Shown in pieces: positions 41,640 to 55,282 of a stretch of DNA of 64,000 nt (the first letter of the stretch is position 1; each line of letters starts with the position of its first letter). A model generated the notes under the pieces. It saw only the letters and a program-made list of their open reading frames with translations, did not search any database and had not been told where the DNA came from. A program made the translations under genes and the position numbers. The DNA comes from Vesta saturnalis (lineage: Eukaryota > Arthropoda > Insecta > Coleoptera > Lampyridae). Where the stretch lies: positions 2,511,001-2,575,000 of the forward strand of contig JARFJB010000408.1 in assembly GCA_036346205.1 (NCBI GenBank), written 5' to 3'.

Positions 41640-44600
41640 GCTGTTGAAACTTCTAATAACTTTCTATAAAAACATGTGAATGGTTACAGGAAAATGATGA
41701 ACAACCAATATCGATCAATGACATAGTGGGAAAAATACAAGATTTTCTACCAGAGGGAAATGAGCCATACAGTACCCGGCACTTGCGGAAAGAAGTTGAA
41801 GAGCAGGTTAGAGACAAAATCATAAGTTTAAGCCTAGATGGAAGACCTAATATGATTACTTTTTGAAAAACTGTAGCAACGATAATTTTGGACTACCACA
41901 ACTAAAAATATTTGATGACTCCAAATTTTAATTGAATCAGCAGAAAAATTAATCAAAACCGAAATTAATTTGTTGTATAATTGTATGGACTTTTACCCTA
42001 GCGTATCAGATACGGCATCCATTGAAGAAAACGAAGAAGTATTACCAACTGTATTAGTGGCTCTTCTAGATGCTGTAATTGGTGGAAAAGGAAATAATTT
42101 GAAGGTTGCGACAGGACAGGCATTAATACAAGCTTCCAGACCTCGTTCACTCCTATGCCCAATTCCCCTTGGTCGTGGTATACAGGTTCACAGAGATTTT
42201 GGATCTCGTTTGTTAATTGATGAACTGCACAGACTTGGATTCAGTGTATCTTATGATGGTGCAGAGATACTTAAATTCTTCAGTAATGGATGAAACGACT
42301 AAAAGCCGCCTAAATCCCAATGAAATTGCAATGAAGGCATATATACCGCTCCACTTCATCAAGTCTCCAAGTGGAACAGCAATGAATAAGATTAAATTTG
42401 TACATTTTCCTTATAAACCTTTTCAAAAAAAAAAACTGTTTAAAGTTTCATCGAGTACAAATAAATTATTTACAGCTCCACGACCAAGGTGGCTAGGATA
42501 CATGCAAACTGTTGCCGTCGGTGAACATTCTGGTGTAACAATAACTTCTTTTCTACCAATTATTGATCTAAAACCAACGTGTCACAATTGTGTCTACACA
42601 ACATTAAAGTTCATTTGTGTTGATGCAAGAGAAATGAATGTGGCTATTCCCATTATAACCTCTGATCAATGCATATGGGTAAGGCAATAGAAGTAGTGTG
42701 TGCTGACCAAGAAGGTGAATTTGATAATTTGGTTCTTCGGCTTAGCGGGTTTCACACACTAATGTCTATTCTTTGGGCTATTGGTGAATTAATGGGTGGC
42801 TATGGCATTAAAGAAGCTTTACAGACAACTTGTGTAGAGAAAGCAGTGCCCCATATGCTACCAGGGAAGGCTTACTCACGCGCTCTTGGAGGACTTTTCT
42901 GATTTTTGCAGCTGTGACAGACCTAATAATAGCTGATGTGTTGAAGCGTAGTGCACTAATTGAAGAAAATGCTGATAAGCATTTAAACATGACAAGCACT
43001 AACACAGATGAACCTGCAGAGGCTGATAATAAAGATGATCTAAAGCTAGATAAATTTATAGAACTTTTTAATGAGCTATTCGAAGGGAGTATCAAGGGAA
43101 ATGAAATTGCATCAAATCCTGATCTTCTTAAACTTTTGTCATTGATTGAAGGAAAGAAAAGCTTTCTTAAACCACAAAGCCGTCCTGAAGATGGTGGAAA
43201 TAGACAAAGCATTTACTTGAGCAGAACGAACTAAAAACTTTGAGATGTATTTACAGGCACTTCAGCAGATACTCCTTTATTTTGCAAGTTCAGGTCATAA
43301 TAACTATACAAAATGTGCAAGAATATACCTTCGTCAAATGTAGAACCTAAAAATAAAACATCCTGAAGTATGCAAAATAATAAATGAAGGTCACTTCACT
43401 GTAAGAAGAAATAACAGAAAATGGTCTGGTGTCTGGACAGACATGTGAATTGAGCAAATACCTGAGATGTACAAAAAACCTGTTCAGGAATAGCACACGG
43501 GGCGGTATGACAGAAACTCAACAATCTTCATGGATTTTAAGCTATTCCAGATGTAGTGAAGTAACACCCCACGAATTTGCTTAATTGTGTTTATCGTGCC
43601 AGCAGTGAGCAACATATTGATTTACCTGATACGAGCATAGCAAGAGATTTTCAAGATATGTACAAGGTAGTGCGATTTTTTGTATGCCATAATCCATTTA
43701 GTGCTAGTTCAAATGGTTGGTGGAATATTTTCAATGGGATTATAGACAGTGACAATAAAGTTACATCAGAAAAAGCTGATGTTACTGGTAGAAACATTCA
43801 AGATAAACTTACTGGAAGGTTTTTCAAAGATGTAATTTTGCCGAAAGTAGATCAAACAGTGACCATATTGCTGACAAAACTCACCATATTGATACGCGTC
43901 TCCTAACACAGCGAATGCTTGTCTGTATCTCCTTGGATAGCACCTTTCAAGATGCAATGAAATACTGTAATTATGAGCTATCTACCATACCAAATTCATT
44001 ATTTGATCCCAGTACACAGGCAATGAGAAACAATGAAAAGTCCTTTTCAACAAGAACACTAGATGGCATGACCGGCAATGGGAAGACTAGCACTCGTTAT
44101 GAACACAGTTATGATGTTCTTGGTGGTGGTACATTAATTCATAAATTACCATAACGAAAAACTGGAACATTTCGTGATTTGGTACAGTAATATGAATTAT
44201 ATATCCAAATACATTATTACCATAGTTTTCGATGGATATGACGCCCCCAGTACAAAAGACATGGAGCATAGATTATGGTGAAGCAGTCATCAGTTGTAGT
44301 ATTGATTGCTGAAAATTCACCAGTACCAGTAAAGAAAAAAAAAATGTCTTTCCAAGATCACATCAATATACTTGGAAAATACCTTCAGTAAAAGAGCCAT
44401 TCAGTAGCACATGCAAAAATAGATGCAGACACACTGATTCTGAAAGAAGCTGTAATATTGCAAAGGGACGACACGTCACTGTAGTGGCAAATGATACTAA
44501 TATTTTAATCTTACTATTATACCATTCTCTTAAGAACATTTTAATGCAGTCTGCCACATAACATGATAAAGTACGTGATATTCGCGGCACGCAACAGGTG

Positions 44601-44845
44601 ATTGGAAAATATACCTTGCAAAACTTTCCTTTTTATTTACGCATTGCTAGAATGCGACATAACTTGTGCATTGGTAGAATTAAATCTTCTGGATTGAAGC
44701 ATGTTATGAAATCTGAGATGATATGAAATTGGACTTCCATGTTTGGATCAGAGAAAAATGTAGGTAGGGAAGATTTGGTAGATATTGGTTGCAAAATTGT
44801 TATGTCATGAATATGCTTCGTTATGACCAGTTGTTTCAAAAACAT
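41640..44845 (+). pseudogene. Multi-copy invertebrate gene family with XPG/FEN-like nuclease tail, degenerate
   Basis: Large gene in many plus-strand pieces. Readable blocks in order: YSTRHLRKEVEEQVRDKIIS (41770-41830), LEDAVIGGKG-like and QALIQASRPRSLL (42060-42160), FGSRLLIDELHRLGFSVSYD (42200-42260), LVLRLSGFHTLMS..GELMGGYG (42735-42810), HMLPGKAYSRAL (42850-42890), HFTVRRNNRKWSGVWTDM (43390-43445), SSEQHIDLPDT (43600-43635), GGGTLIHKL (44120-44150), then KIDADTLILKEA (44418-44450) and HALSGCD-like ALLECDITCALVE (44645-44680). The last two correspond to the acidic motifs of an XPG/FEN-type nuclease. I recall large families of such uncharacterised proteins in arthropods and cnidarians but no established function. 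Over ten lesions. Confidence 0.55.
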
Positions 44846-44849
44846 TGAG

Positions 44850-47800
44850 AGTTTTCTGCGTTAAAATCCCCTCTACTCTAACTATCAATGCCTTCCGAAA
44901 ACTTCAATAAAACTCGGGCCATTCTCCTGGGTCCCTTTCGAGAGCTCAGATCGACCAGTATCTGTTCATTCTCAGTCCGAGCGCAGTCCCACTCTAATCG
45001 CCATGGGTCTCTTTGGAGATTCAGCGTGTTCATCCGTTGAGTCAATTTATCAGTCCGCCTGAAATTATTTTAATACACCAGGGCTTAATGCTTGAATCTG
45101 TGGTCACCTGCATGTAAATTAATTGTGCACAGTATACTCACGCCAGTAAACGATGCGACGTCGGGGAATATTCCCGTGCATATCCTTCTACTTTCTCCAT
45201 TAGATAGAAAGGTATTCGCCTAAATTCCAACCACCGGGGTATCATTTGAACAGCGCAACGGGAATAAGCCCAAAGTCTTTTAATTGATATTCTATACACA
45301 CACGTGATACACACTTACACGAACACGCCTTCACCAGCATTCAAAAAACCGACGTACAGGTTGCCAACATATTAAAAGTAACAAGCCGCCCGAAAGTAGA
45401 CCATATTTTGGTCACCGAGTTTCGTAAATTACAAATACGTAAAATTTTCCGTTACTCTGTCAGTCCTGAATACCGAAAGGTCCCGAAGATTTAAAGGTAT
45501 TACGCCATTTCCTCGCTAGGAGAAAACCTTACCCTTAACCTGTATCCAACCCTGACCGTAAGTCGCGATACCCTGACTTGAAGGAGTAATCCTTCTTCAA
45601 GAATACCGTACTTGTACGCGATAACCAATCTTTAAACTAAACATTCCTTAAGGTTTAAGTATCTTAATGTTATTATTAAAACCGGCCCCGAGTTAGAGGC
45701 ACTCCAGGCAGCTACCACTGCTGCTATCGAAACCAGATTTCGCAGACATTTTATTGAAATGTCCGCTAATTACTAAGAGTAATTAGAAAATACCTTAATC
45801 CTCTGTAATTAATATCATACTGTAAATAGGCAGTTAGTTAAAAAAGTCACTGTAACAATTATTTAGCTTCTTTTGAAATTTACCTTCGTAAAAGTTAGAT
45901 TGAAAAAGCTATATTTATAAAATAGTCCTTTTAAAAGTATTGATTTTCTTAGACAGCAAAGAGATTGTTATTGTCTTGTCGTCTCAACCACCTGTCCAAT
46001 ACTATACACACAGATGGAATAACTCTTTGCAACCAGTTCCTTTTACTATTTACTAGCCAACCGGTCCAGCCCTTATAATTTTAATACAATTTTAAAAGAA
46101 ATAACATATCCTTTTTATATTGCATTATATAAATTAATGTCAGTTCTTTTAGAGTGTGTAAACACCCCGCCAACAATATCTTCACAGAAGACGTAAAAGA
46201 GAGAGAGAATGGGGAGAGGGGAGGAGAGTAAGGAGGGGGAGAGAGGGTAAATTAAAAAAACGAAAATTTAGATTAATTATGCAACTTGTATAGTAATACG
46301 TTCATAATGAAAATATCCAACATTGTAAAAATAACAATGATTTTGTAGGTAGAGGACCAGGAAAATTTTATTATTGTAATAAACGTTTGTCAAATCGCCA
46401 TTGTTACCGCGATAGAAAAGATAATTAGTGGATTTTTGATATCTTGATAGTACGTCGTAGTTTGCTAACGTTTTCGGAATATTTTATTTTATGTAAGAAA
46501 TGTGGGAATTTATGTAATTGATATTTGAGTAAAGGTCGAACAGAAAAAGGAAGCATATTAGGGTAGAGGAACACGTCGTCTGCCGAAACTAGCGTGACGA
46601 ATTGTTGAAAATTTCTATACGCGCTCTTGATGTAAAAATGTCACTGACTTAATAATTCATTACGACGGAACGTAGCGAAAATACAAAGGGATCTTTGTTT
46701 GTTACGTTGAAACTCGAGGCCTAAATGTAGGGCTGGTCGCGGACGAATGCATATTTTTAAAATTAAGATGTTAAATAATTAATATCGAACTATTTCAACA
46801 AGAATTTATTGTTTTTTTTATTACTCTTGAAAAATGAGGGTTGATTGCGGGAGTAAATACAGTTAGTTTTGAAACCGGGGGAAAAGGTAGTTACGGTTAG
46901 AATGTCGATCGAGCCAGGTCGAGTTAGTTAATTAAATACCTTCATTGTAAACAGTTTGTCTTTAAAACATTTCCTGGGTGTACATTTCTTTTTCAATTAG
47001 CCAACGCTAATTTGTCTTTTCTTTCGGGTGTTAGTTTTAATGTGTAAAAGACAGTACAGGGCTCCCTGTTGTTTATATTTATATTTGTGTAAAGGTGGTC
47101 GTGGGCGAACGGGTACAGGACACCGCTTGGTTATTAATTGTAAGAGGCAATTACCAAGTAGATACTCCTGGGTCCAGACGACCATCAAACTCCTCGAATT
47201 TTGGTCATAAATCTTATAACCTACCCTTGTAAGGCTTTGTTTTAATGAGTTTTTTGTGTCAGTTTGTTTAAGTAGGATTGTTTTCCAGCGAATTAATCTC
47301 TTTTTATATGTAATTTATTGTAATTTTACGTATGTATTTTATGCGTTAGTAGTCACTAAACAATTGTGTACGTGTAAATTCCTTGTCCACTTTATTTTGT
47401 CCTTGCCTTTATCTTATTATCACCTGTGCAATTTTTCTGTTGTATTTTATATGTACCATAATTTGCCTTATTGTTTTATGTGCTTATTTACTTAAAGACC
47501 GGCATGATTGGTTTTAAAGGGCCACATGCTTGATATCATGATTTTTATTCTGATTATTTATGACACAATTGTGGGTGTGACTACATGGTTTTTTTTATTG
47601 TGTTTGTGTGTAACTAAACTGCTCTATATCTATTTTTCTCTTAATGTTATAATTTTGTACGCACTTTAACCTGATTTAATGGTGTTTTGTGTATATTTAA
47701 CTCTTTCATTGTTTTTTGTGTTATTTGATTTATTGATGTACTTGTGCAATTACTTAGTGGTTTATTGGTATATTAGTATATTAACGGGCTTAAAAAGCTT

Positions 47801-49062
47801 TTTAATTTTAATTTGAGTAGTTTCATTTCTTTTACCTGCCCCACATGATGCAACACTTACCTCATCCAGCCTATCTAATTCAGATAGCACAGCGTACCTA
47901 CCACTAGACGGCCGATTCTTTTGATCAAATTTGGGGTTAGCGACTAATTAAATATCAGACTTGTAAATAAATTCTAGTATTTTACTTAGGAAGAGTAATA
48001 GTAACATTGTCAGTAAAGTCAAGATAAATCACTTAGCGATTGTTTTGTTCTTGAATTTGCATTCCTGCAAATAAGTTCAAATTACACTTTTCAAGATAGG
48101 ATGTCTGGGGGATACTGCAATTTGTTCCACATGGACGTTTGAACTCTCATGGCGGATAGACGTTATTAGACAGTCATACTAACGAGAAAAGCAAATTCCA
48201 ATGCCGCTCGTTCCTATAGAAATATGGGTAATTTCAGTTTCATTTAATTAATTTTTAAGGCTTATTTGGCCTTGAATTGAGGAACTATAAAGAAAAGTTG
48301 TGCAAAATTCAAAATTATAATTCATTTTATTAGATACATAAATAAAAAGATTATCTCGAGTAGGATTTGAACCTACGACATCTACTTTGGTAGAGTAAAA
48401 TTAAATTAGTATTAAAAAATATGTCTACACATTCTCTTATAAAATTAATTGTTTCCATCCCAAACTTGGAATTTCTACCATATTACGCGTCCTACCAAGA
48501 TCTTGTATAGAACATAATTAATTTATGATTTTAAGATCGATATTGCGGTTTTTTACATATCTAAAATATTCAGCTATTTCAGAAATATTTGACAAAAACC
48601 AAAAACTGACCCTTTCACGAGCACACGCGTATGTCCAAAGAAAGTCGGTACAAGTATAATTGCGAATAAAGCGAAGGAACGTGCAACATGAAAGAGATCT
48701 TAAGAGTTTCTGGAGGAGAACGATGATGTTAAGCAGGTAAGGTGCTTTTTGATGCTTGATAGCAAATACCTTATAAAACAATACCGGACACTTCGGTTAT
48801 TTTACGTATGTATTACGGCGACATGGACACTAGCGCCATCTAACGGTTTGGAGTGACGAATTGGCGCCAGATTTAAATATTAGGAGTTATAAGTAGCAAA
48901 TCTTCAGCGTTCAGAAACATTTATTTAAATGAACATTAACATTTTACATTAATAATAATTAAATTTATTCATGCAAGAGCTTTTTGGCTTTCATGTTTCT
49001 TTTATTTTTCACAGAGGACAAATTATTATTTAAAGTTTTAATATATGAATTAAAATTAACAT
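44850..49062. other. Long non-coding stretch, no recognisable gene
   Basis: About 4.2 kb. 44880-45750 is richer in G+C than the surroundings and free of long ORFs; 46196-46250 is a purine (GA/GGA) tract; 47000-47900 is T-rich. At about 48361-48383 a B-box-like segment GTAGGTTCAAATCCTAC occurs on the minus strand without a complete tRNA. Could include LTRs or other unclassified elements; I could not identify paired repeats. Confidence 0.4.
46196..46250. repeat. Purine-rich (GA/GGA) low-complexity tract
   Basis: Almost pure G and A on the plus strand, with GAGAGAG and GGGGAGAG words. Confidence 0.8.
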
Positions 49063-51875
49063 TTAAAATTTATTGACATAAATTTGTTGACACTCTGCAC
49101 AGAGTGGGCAACTTTCTGGTAGATGAATTATGCTCTTAAGCCTGCCTTTAACATTGTAAGGTGATGTTAAGAGAAACGGTTCAAGATTTTCATCAATAGT
49201 CTTCTTTAATAGTGTTGATATTAATTTTGCATTTTCATTCGGGAATAGAAAAGAGGTGGAATTATCATATTTTTGAAACTAATAAAAGTTCATCTGCAGA
49301 AAAAGACTCGCTAGCAGACGTTAGCTTTGAAATACATTCTTGATGCAGTAACTTGCTGCACACCCAACCGGTAACATAAGTGATTGAATTTGCAGTATGT
49401 GGATCGTCAACTATATTAGCATAATCATCAATAGTTTCATTTTGCTTTATGGTATCTTCATTGAAATCTATTTTATATTTACTACTTTCTAAATCTTTCT
49501 TTTTAAGTAGAAAAGAGTCGAAGTCCATTTGACAGTTTCCATCATCTGAAGGTGAAAGCATTTGATTAACCATTATAGAACGTAAAGCTAGCCTAAATTT
49601 TGTTGCATCCGGTGTCACATTATTACCGCCTTTATACCTAATAATGGAAAACAAATTTCAATACAGTCTTGTGTTAGTCTTCTCGTTAGCAAATATTCAA
49701 AATTATAGTTAACAGATAAATCTTCAAATAACAGTTTTAATGCAGCTATATTCCCCAACCATCCTTCAATACAAGGTGTTATAGCGTTGTTTTGCTTCAT
49801 GATTTGAATTTTTCCTAACAAGTTTGTCATTTTGAGCAAGTGCTTCCAGTGCCATGAATTTTTCTTTAAAGCCCTCTTATACACTTTAGGACTACTTAAA
49901 CTGCTTGAATTGAAACAATCAAATAGGTCGTCTATATCACGCAAAAGTTCCGCTGTATGGATGGCTTCACTTTCCATAAGATTTAATGCCACCAATGTTA
50001 AAATACCGTTCCCAACAGTTTGACTCATAACTTGAGCTGCCAAACAAACTCGCATAGGACTAAATGGTGGTAAAGTTATATGTATATCTTTTAGTTTGCT
50101 TGCTAATCTAGGACTTCTCACTTTATCATTTTCGTAAAAGCTTTGGATGTGTTCCCATTTACAAATCTTATCATCAATTTTAAAATTATATTTCTTTAGA
50201 TTATTCCTAACAGATTTTAACAGGTGTGGCACATCGTACATGAAGAATATTTTTTCACCATCAATTTCACAATAGGGTTTTGTTGTCGATATATGTAGCA
50301 AAGTTCTCATTTTTCTGAAATTTGACCCTTGATCACAAACAACGACTTTTGGAGTAAAACCTGCACCCTCTAATTTATTAATAGCAGATAAAAAATATCT
50401 TTGATCTGGCTTCCAGGCATGCACCTCGAGACAAGAAATATCCAATGACTTGTTTAAAGTTTAATTTAAGACCTTTAATCATCATGACCAAGGCCTCGTT
50501 AGCAAAAACAATGGGCATATCGGGCCCCATATCTGGAATGCCTTCAAAATGATCACTGCAGGCATTATATATTATTGCTTCTTTTAATGACATACCATCT
50601 AAAACTATCGAAACTACTCTTATCCTCCAGTGACATCGTGCTACTTTTTAAAGTCAGCATTGCAAAAATATTTTCATTCAGACCTCCTTTTATATTTACT
50701 TTTCTAACCATCTACGAATTGATCGAACTGAAGGTAAACACAAAGTTTTTTCCAAAAAACGATAAGCAGACGATGAACAGTAATGTAGTGCAAGAGCAAA
50801 ATTTTTGTCATATTCAGAATATCTTCGACCTTTTCTTTTATACCTCCTTAAACGACACTGGTTCAAAAGAAATTCGCTTTCGGTCCCCAAAATTTGTTTC
50901 CTATAAAACCGATTTGCTGTCTTAAGTTGTAAATTACTTTTTCGTAATTTTAAAACTTCAGATTTTAATTTAGAAATTTTTTTCTGGGCAGAATGTAATT
51001 TGCATCTTTTCACTTGCACAGTTGACGCTTTACGAACATTATGGTTTTCTTCTTCGGTGACGTTCTGTGATGAACCTAAAACCAAAATATGTATGTTGTA
51101 TAATACATTTTATTGTAGAACTTTTTAATTACCAGCTACAGACAAAGAAGGTGTTTCCCGTTTACGCTTTTTAGGACTGTTTCTCAAACTAGTCGATGTC
51201 GAACCATACAAATTCAATGAGAAAACAATTCCTTTTTTCAAACTACAAAAAAAATGTTATTGTTTGCATCGACTCACCATTTTATATAGTATACATACCC
51301 TTGAGACTTTAAATTTGGATTTCGAAAATCTTCATTTTTGAAATGTGCATCACACACTCTGTAGTTGTCGTACAGACGTTTGGACCCTTCATGCTTAAAT
51401 ATTTCATCAAGGTCTTCCTTTTACACTTCAACACCCATTGATGACACCTGCAGATAACAAATACTTAAACGTATACTTATACTTACATGTGTAGTAAGTA
51501 TACTTAATAATATATTTATAGTAATTATTTAAATAAATAACTAATTAAATAAAGTATTACCAGTGGCGTATTTAGAAATTGCTTCTGGGGTGGCAAACTT
51601 TAGTCTGATCAGTAAAACGAATCAGCAATCGACTCATCAGTAATACAAAAATTTAATTAATTTATTACTACATAACAATTCTCCCTATAACAAATATTCC
51701 CTTTCTACCCCGTTAATAATACGCCTGTGACTATTATAATAAATATGTATGTAGTGGGTGTGTTATACTTACAAATCGTTGTCTTTAGGAAAGCGAAAAA
51801 TGATCGCGAATCTTTTTGCAACTTGTAATTTGAACAACCATATACAGCGCAAATAATTCCACCTTTTCCTGACAT
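49063..51875 (-). pseudogene. P-element/THAP9-like transposase gene, a few lesions
   Basis: P-family transposase on the minus strand. Exon 1 from ATG 51875 begins with a THAP zinc finger (CAVYGCSNYK, then FFAF); the second half of the finger (RVCDAHFKNEDF) is in another exon near 51340. A coiled coil follows (QKKISKLKSEVLKLRKSN, about 50950). The catalytic body reads IRRWLEK, VLDGMSLKEAIIYNA, LEVHAWKPDQ, VVVCDQGSNFRKM, FMYDVPHLLKSVRNN, and KWEHIQSFYE (50100-50700). The C-terminal part has GNCQMDFDSF, ITYVTGWVCSKLL (about 49350) and ends CPLCAEC near 49095. Frame changes at about 50690, 50600, 50440, 49640 and 49270 need small indels or introns. The gene is otherwise well preserved. Confidence 0.85.
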
Positions 51876-52048
51876 GATTTCGTAATTTGTTTGTAACAAC
51901 TCTGAGTAAATTTAAAACAAACTAACCAAATTTGACATCTATCACATGCAAGTATTCAAATTCACCACTCCAAGCCGTAAGAGGCGTTGTAGTCGACTTG
52001 TCGCATGTTTTGCGTAGGAGTGTCCGGTATTATAGTGTAAGGTATTTG

Positions 52049-52210
52049 TTGATAGTCACTGTCCCGGTAGTGGTAGAGCCAAGTGGTGGCTGCCCTTCCT
52101 ACTATGAACGATATGCTTGATGGTCTCTGTCCCGGTAGTGGTAGAGCCAAGTGCGGCTAAGGTGTTAACTATGCACAATATAACTGACGGTCTCTCTGTT
52201 CAGGTATGTG
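52049..52210 (+). repeat. Short minisatellite, about 2.4 units of 66-70 bp
   Basis: Units starting TGATAGTCACTG (52049), TGATGGTCTCTG (52119) and TGACGGTCTCTC (about 52183) each run into CCCGGTAGTGGTAGAGCCAAG in the first two copies. GC-rich compared with the flanks. Confidence 0.65.
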
Positions 52211-53561
52211 AATAAGAAGCTATGAGGACGTCGCCAGCGACAGTTGGCCGTGTTAGAAATCAGATATTTAATTGAATTTATAGTAGATAATCAATATAAC
52301 AATTTTTACTAGGACCATTACTTTTATGGTATCTTTGTTAGTGACTTATGTAATCCAAGAAATATGTCAGCAGCGTTACTCCCAACTAAAATAATTCATC
52401 TTGTGTGCAGGAAACGTTTAACTTTTGTACGAAATTAGATGTTTTATTTTCTTAATAGTGTTTGAAATATAACGATTTTTAATAGGCCGATGTGTGTAAT
52501 CTCATAAATCTGACAGAAATATTGTTAGTAACTAGGATTAATTTTATCTGTCCAAGAAATGCTTATTTTGTAGATTTATGAGGGCCTATTCCTGTCAAGG
52601 AAAACGTTGCGATTGACTACTCATAATTATGGCATATATTTCGAAATAAAGGAGGATGATACACAATCAAACGTAGGATTTTCCGGTGCTCGGATGTATT
52701 GCCGCTCTCTAATTTGTACTGTAATTGGCCAAGTGTAATGTTCGAATTTTTTGTTTACCTTTTTTTACCTTTAATTGTGATTTTCTAGCAATATATTTGT
52801 ATAAAACGAATATAGAAATAATATTTTAAAAATAATTACATTTCAATAGTAGTATTATCGATTTAGGTAGAAATCCGTTCAGATTTAATTTACTTTACAC
52901 AACTGGGTTAACAACATAACAGTTACCAAATTGCGTAGGCAATGTAGTCATAAATCTCGCTGTGGACCGCAATAGAATCATTTGTAACGGACATGAACGC
53001 TTTGCATTTGAAATATACCAAGTGTTCTACTACAAAAATATTTAAAATTTGTTTCGTAATAATTGTTATTCAGTGTTGGTATAGCTAAAACATATGTTAA
53101 GTCGTTTTTCAGCTAATACCAAACTTGCATCACATTTACTCCTTGGTCTATCTGTAAACATGGCAACGCCACCAATTTGAAAAGAATACCGTTAAGTTTT
53201 ATTTAGTCCTATTTTTGCGCTGACTATATAACCCTTTTCAGCCCAATGTTACCATATGGCACATGTAGCTTTTGCGCACTACGTACAGAAATTTGTAAAG
53301 CAGACCGACGTCATCTGTTATCCTTGTGCGAATCTTAGAAAACAATATTACAATAGAAACAATAGAATAGTTTCGATTTGTTTGCACGTGTTAGTAATTT
53401 ATGCGGCTTTTTTGAGAAGTTTGTGTGATTTTTGTAAGGTTAGTTGGAATATTTTTATCACAAAACAAAAATATTAGTGAATACTAAGTGTATACTAAAG
53501 TACGTTTTTCGAATAAATACATTTTTTGATTATATGAAAATGTAAACTTTCACCATTGTCA
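52211..53561. other. Non-coding gap
   Basis: AT-rich, no recognisable gene; the 73-codon ORF at 53256 has no motif. Confidence 0.35.
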
Positions 53562-53695
53562 CACATAATAAAATACTTATCTTTTTTGGGTTTTTTTAAT
53601 GGTGTATTTTAAATTACACAATCTAACCGTTTCGATAACACTTACAGTTATCTTCGTCAGTAGTAATTCTGTTAAAAATTGTTAAAAATTGCGTA
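53562..53695 (-). repeat. Dispersed repeat copy 2 with CUGANGA-hairpin-GAAA motif
   Basis: On the minus strand: CTGACGA (53654-53660), extra A, stem GATAAC/GTTATC (53634-53652) with a 7-nt loop, GAAAC, then an AAAAACCCAAAAAAGATAAG block and TTTTATTATG end, as in copy 1 at 34970-35092. The stem is identical in both copies while the loop differs in length and sequence. Confidence 0.6.
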
Positions 53696-53957
53696 CAAGT
53701 CCTGAAAAATTCGCTTCCCATTATTATCGTAAAATACAAAAGTTCCTAATTCCGATTTGACTAATTCCAATATCATTTGGTTAGCTATGTATATTTTTTA
53801 TTTCAGTATCTAAGTAATTTATTCAATAACTTATTTTTATATTTTTAACACATGGAGAACATTAGTAAATCTCTGTTGTCCTGAAAAATTCTATGTGGAG
53901 TGTGTGGTGATTTTATACGTATTGGGAATTTTTTAGACGATGCAAGAATGCGAGAGA

Positions 53958-53960
<3 letters not shown>

Positions 53961-54035
<75 letters not shown>

Positions 54036-54038
54036 ACG

Positions 54039-54130
<92 letters not shown>

Positions 54131-55008
54131 TGAGTGCGTGCGTGCGTGCGTGCGTGCGTGCTTAGCTGTGCGTGCGTGCTTGCGTGCGTGCGTGCGTTTG
54201 TGTGTGTGTCGTGTGCGAGCGTGGCGTGCGCGTGCGCGTGCGCGCGTGCGCGTGCGCGTGCGTGCGCGTGTGCGTGTGCGTGCGTGTGCGTGTGCGTGTG
54301 CGTGTGCGTGTGCGTGGCGCGTGCGCGTGCGCGTGCGTGCGTGTGCGTGTGCGTGTGCGTGTGCGTGTGCGTGTGCGTGTGCGTGGCGTGCGTGTGCGTG
54401 TGCGTGTGCGTGTGCGTGCGCGTGTGCGTGCGCGTGGCGTGCGCGTGCGTGCGCGTGAGCGTGCGCGTGTGCGTGTGCGTGTGCGTGTGCGTGTGCGTGG
54501 TGCGTGTGCGTGTGCGTGTGTGTGCGTGTGCGTGTGTGTCGTGTGTCGTGTGCGTGTGCGTGTGCTGTGCGTGTGCGTGTGCTGTGCGTGTGCGTGTGGT
54601 GTGGTGTGGTGTGTGAGTGTGTGAGTGTGTGAGTGTGTGAGTGTGTGAGTGTATGAGTGAGTGAGTGTGTGAGTGTGCGAGTGTGTAAGTGTGTGAGTGT
54701 GTAAGTGTGTGAGTGTGTGTGAGTGTGAGGTGTGAGTGTGTGAGTGTGTGAGTGTGAGTGTGTGTGAGTGTGTGAGTGTGTGTGAGTGTGTGTGGGTGTG
54801 TGGTGTGTGGGTGTGTGTGGTGTGTGTGGTGTGTGTGTGGTGTGTGTGGGTGTGTGTGGGTGTGGTGTGTGTGTGTGTGGTGTGTGGGTGTGTGGTGTGG
54901 GTGTGGTGTGGTGGTGGTGTGTGTGAGTGTGGTGAGTGTGGTGTGGTGTGCGTGCGTGCGTGCGTGCGTGCTGCGTGCGTGCGTGCGTGCGTGCGTGCGG
55001 CGTGCGTG

Positions 55009-55079
<71 letters not shown>

Positions 55080-55251
55080 TGTGCGTGTGCGTGGTGCGTG
55101 TGCGTGGTGCGTGGTGCGTGGGTGCGTGGTTGCGTGGGTGCGTGGTTGCGTGGGTGCGTGGTGCGTGGGTGCGTGGTGCGTGGGTGCGTGTGGGTGCGTG
55201 GGTGCGTGGGTGCGTGGGTGCGTGGGTGCGTGGTGCGTGGTGCGTGCGTCG

Positions 55252-55282
<31 letters not shown>

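Noticed and set aside
44850..46200. LTR retrotransposon based on GC-richer sequence
   Set aside because: No paired LTRs, primer-binding site or pol motifs could be found.
48357..48400. tRNA-like segment with a perfect T-arm (GTAGG TTCAAAT CCTAC) on the minus strand
   Set aside because: No matching acceptor 5' strand, D arm or 7-base anticodon loop could be placed; at most a SINE or tRNA relic.
54000..54200. Telomere-like or CRISPR-like periodicity in the GTGC region
   Set aside because: Period 4 without spacers; a simple microsatellite.
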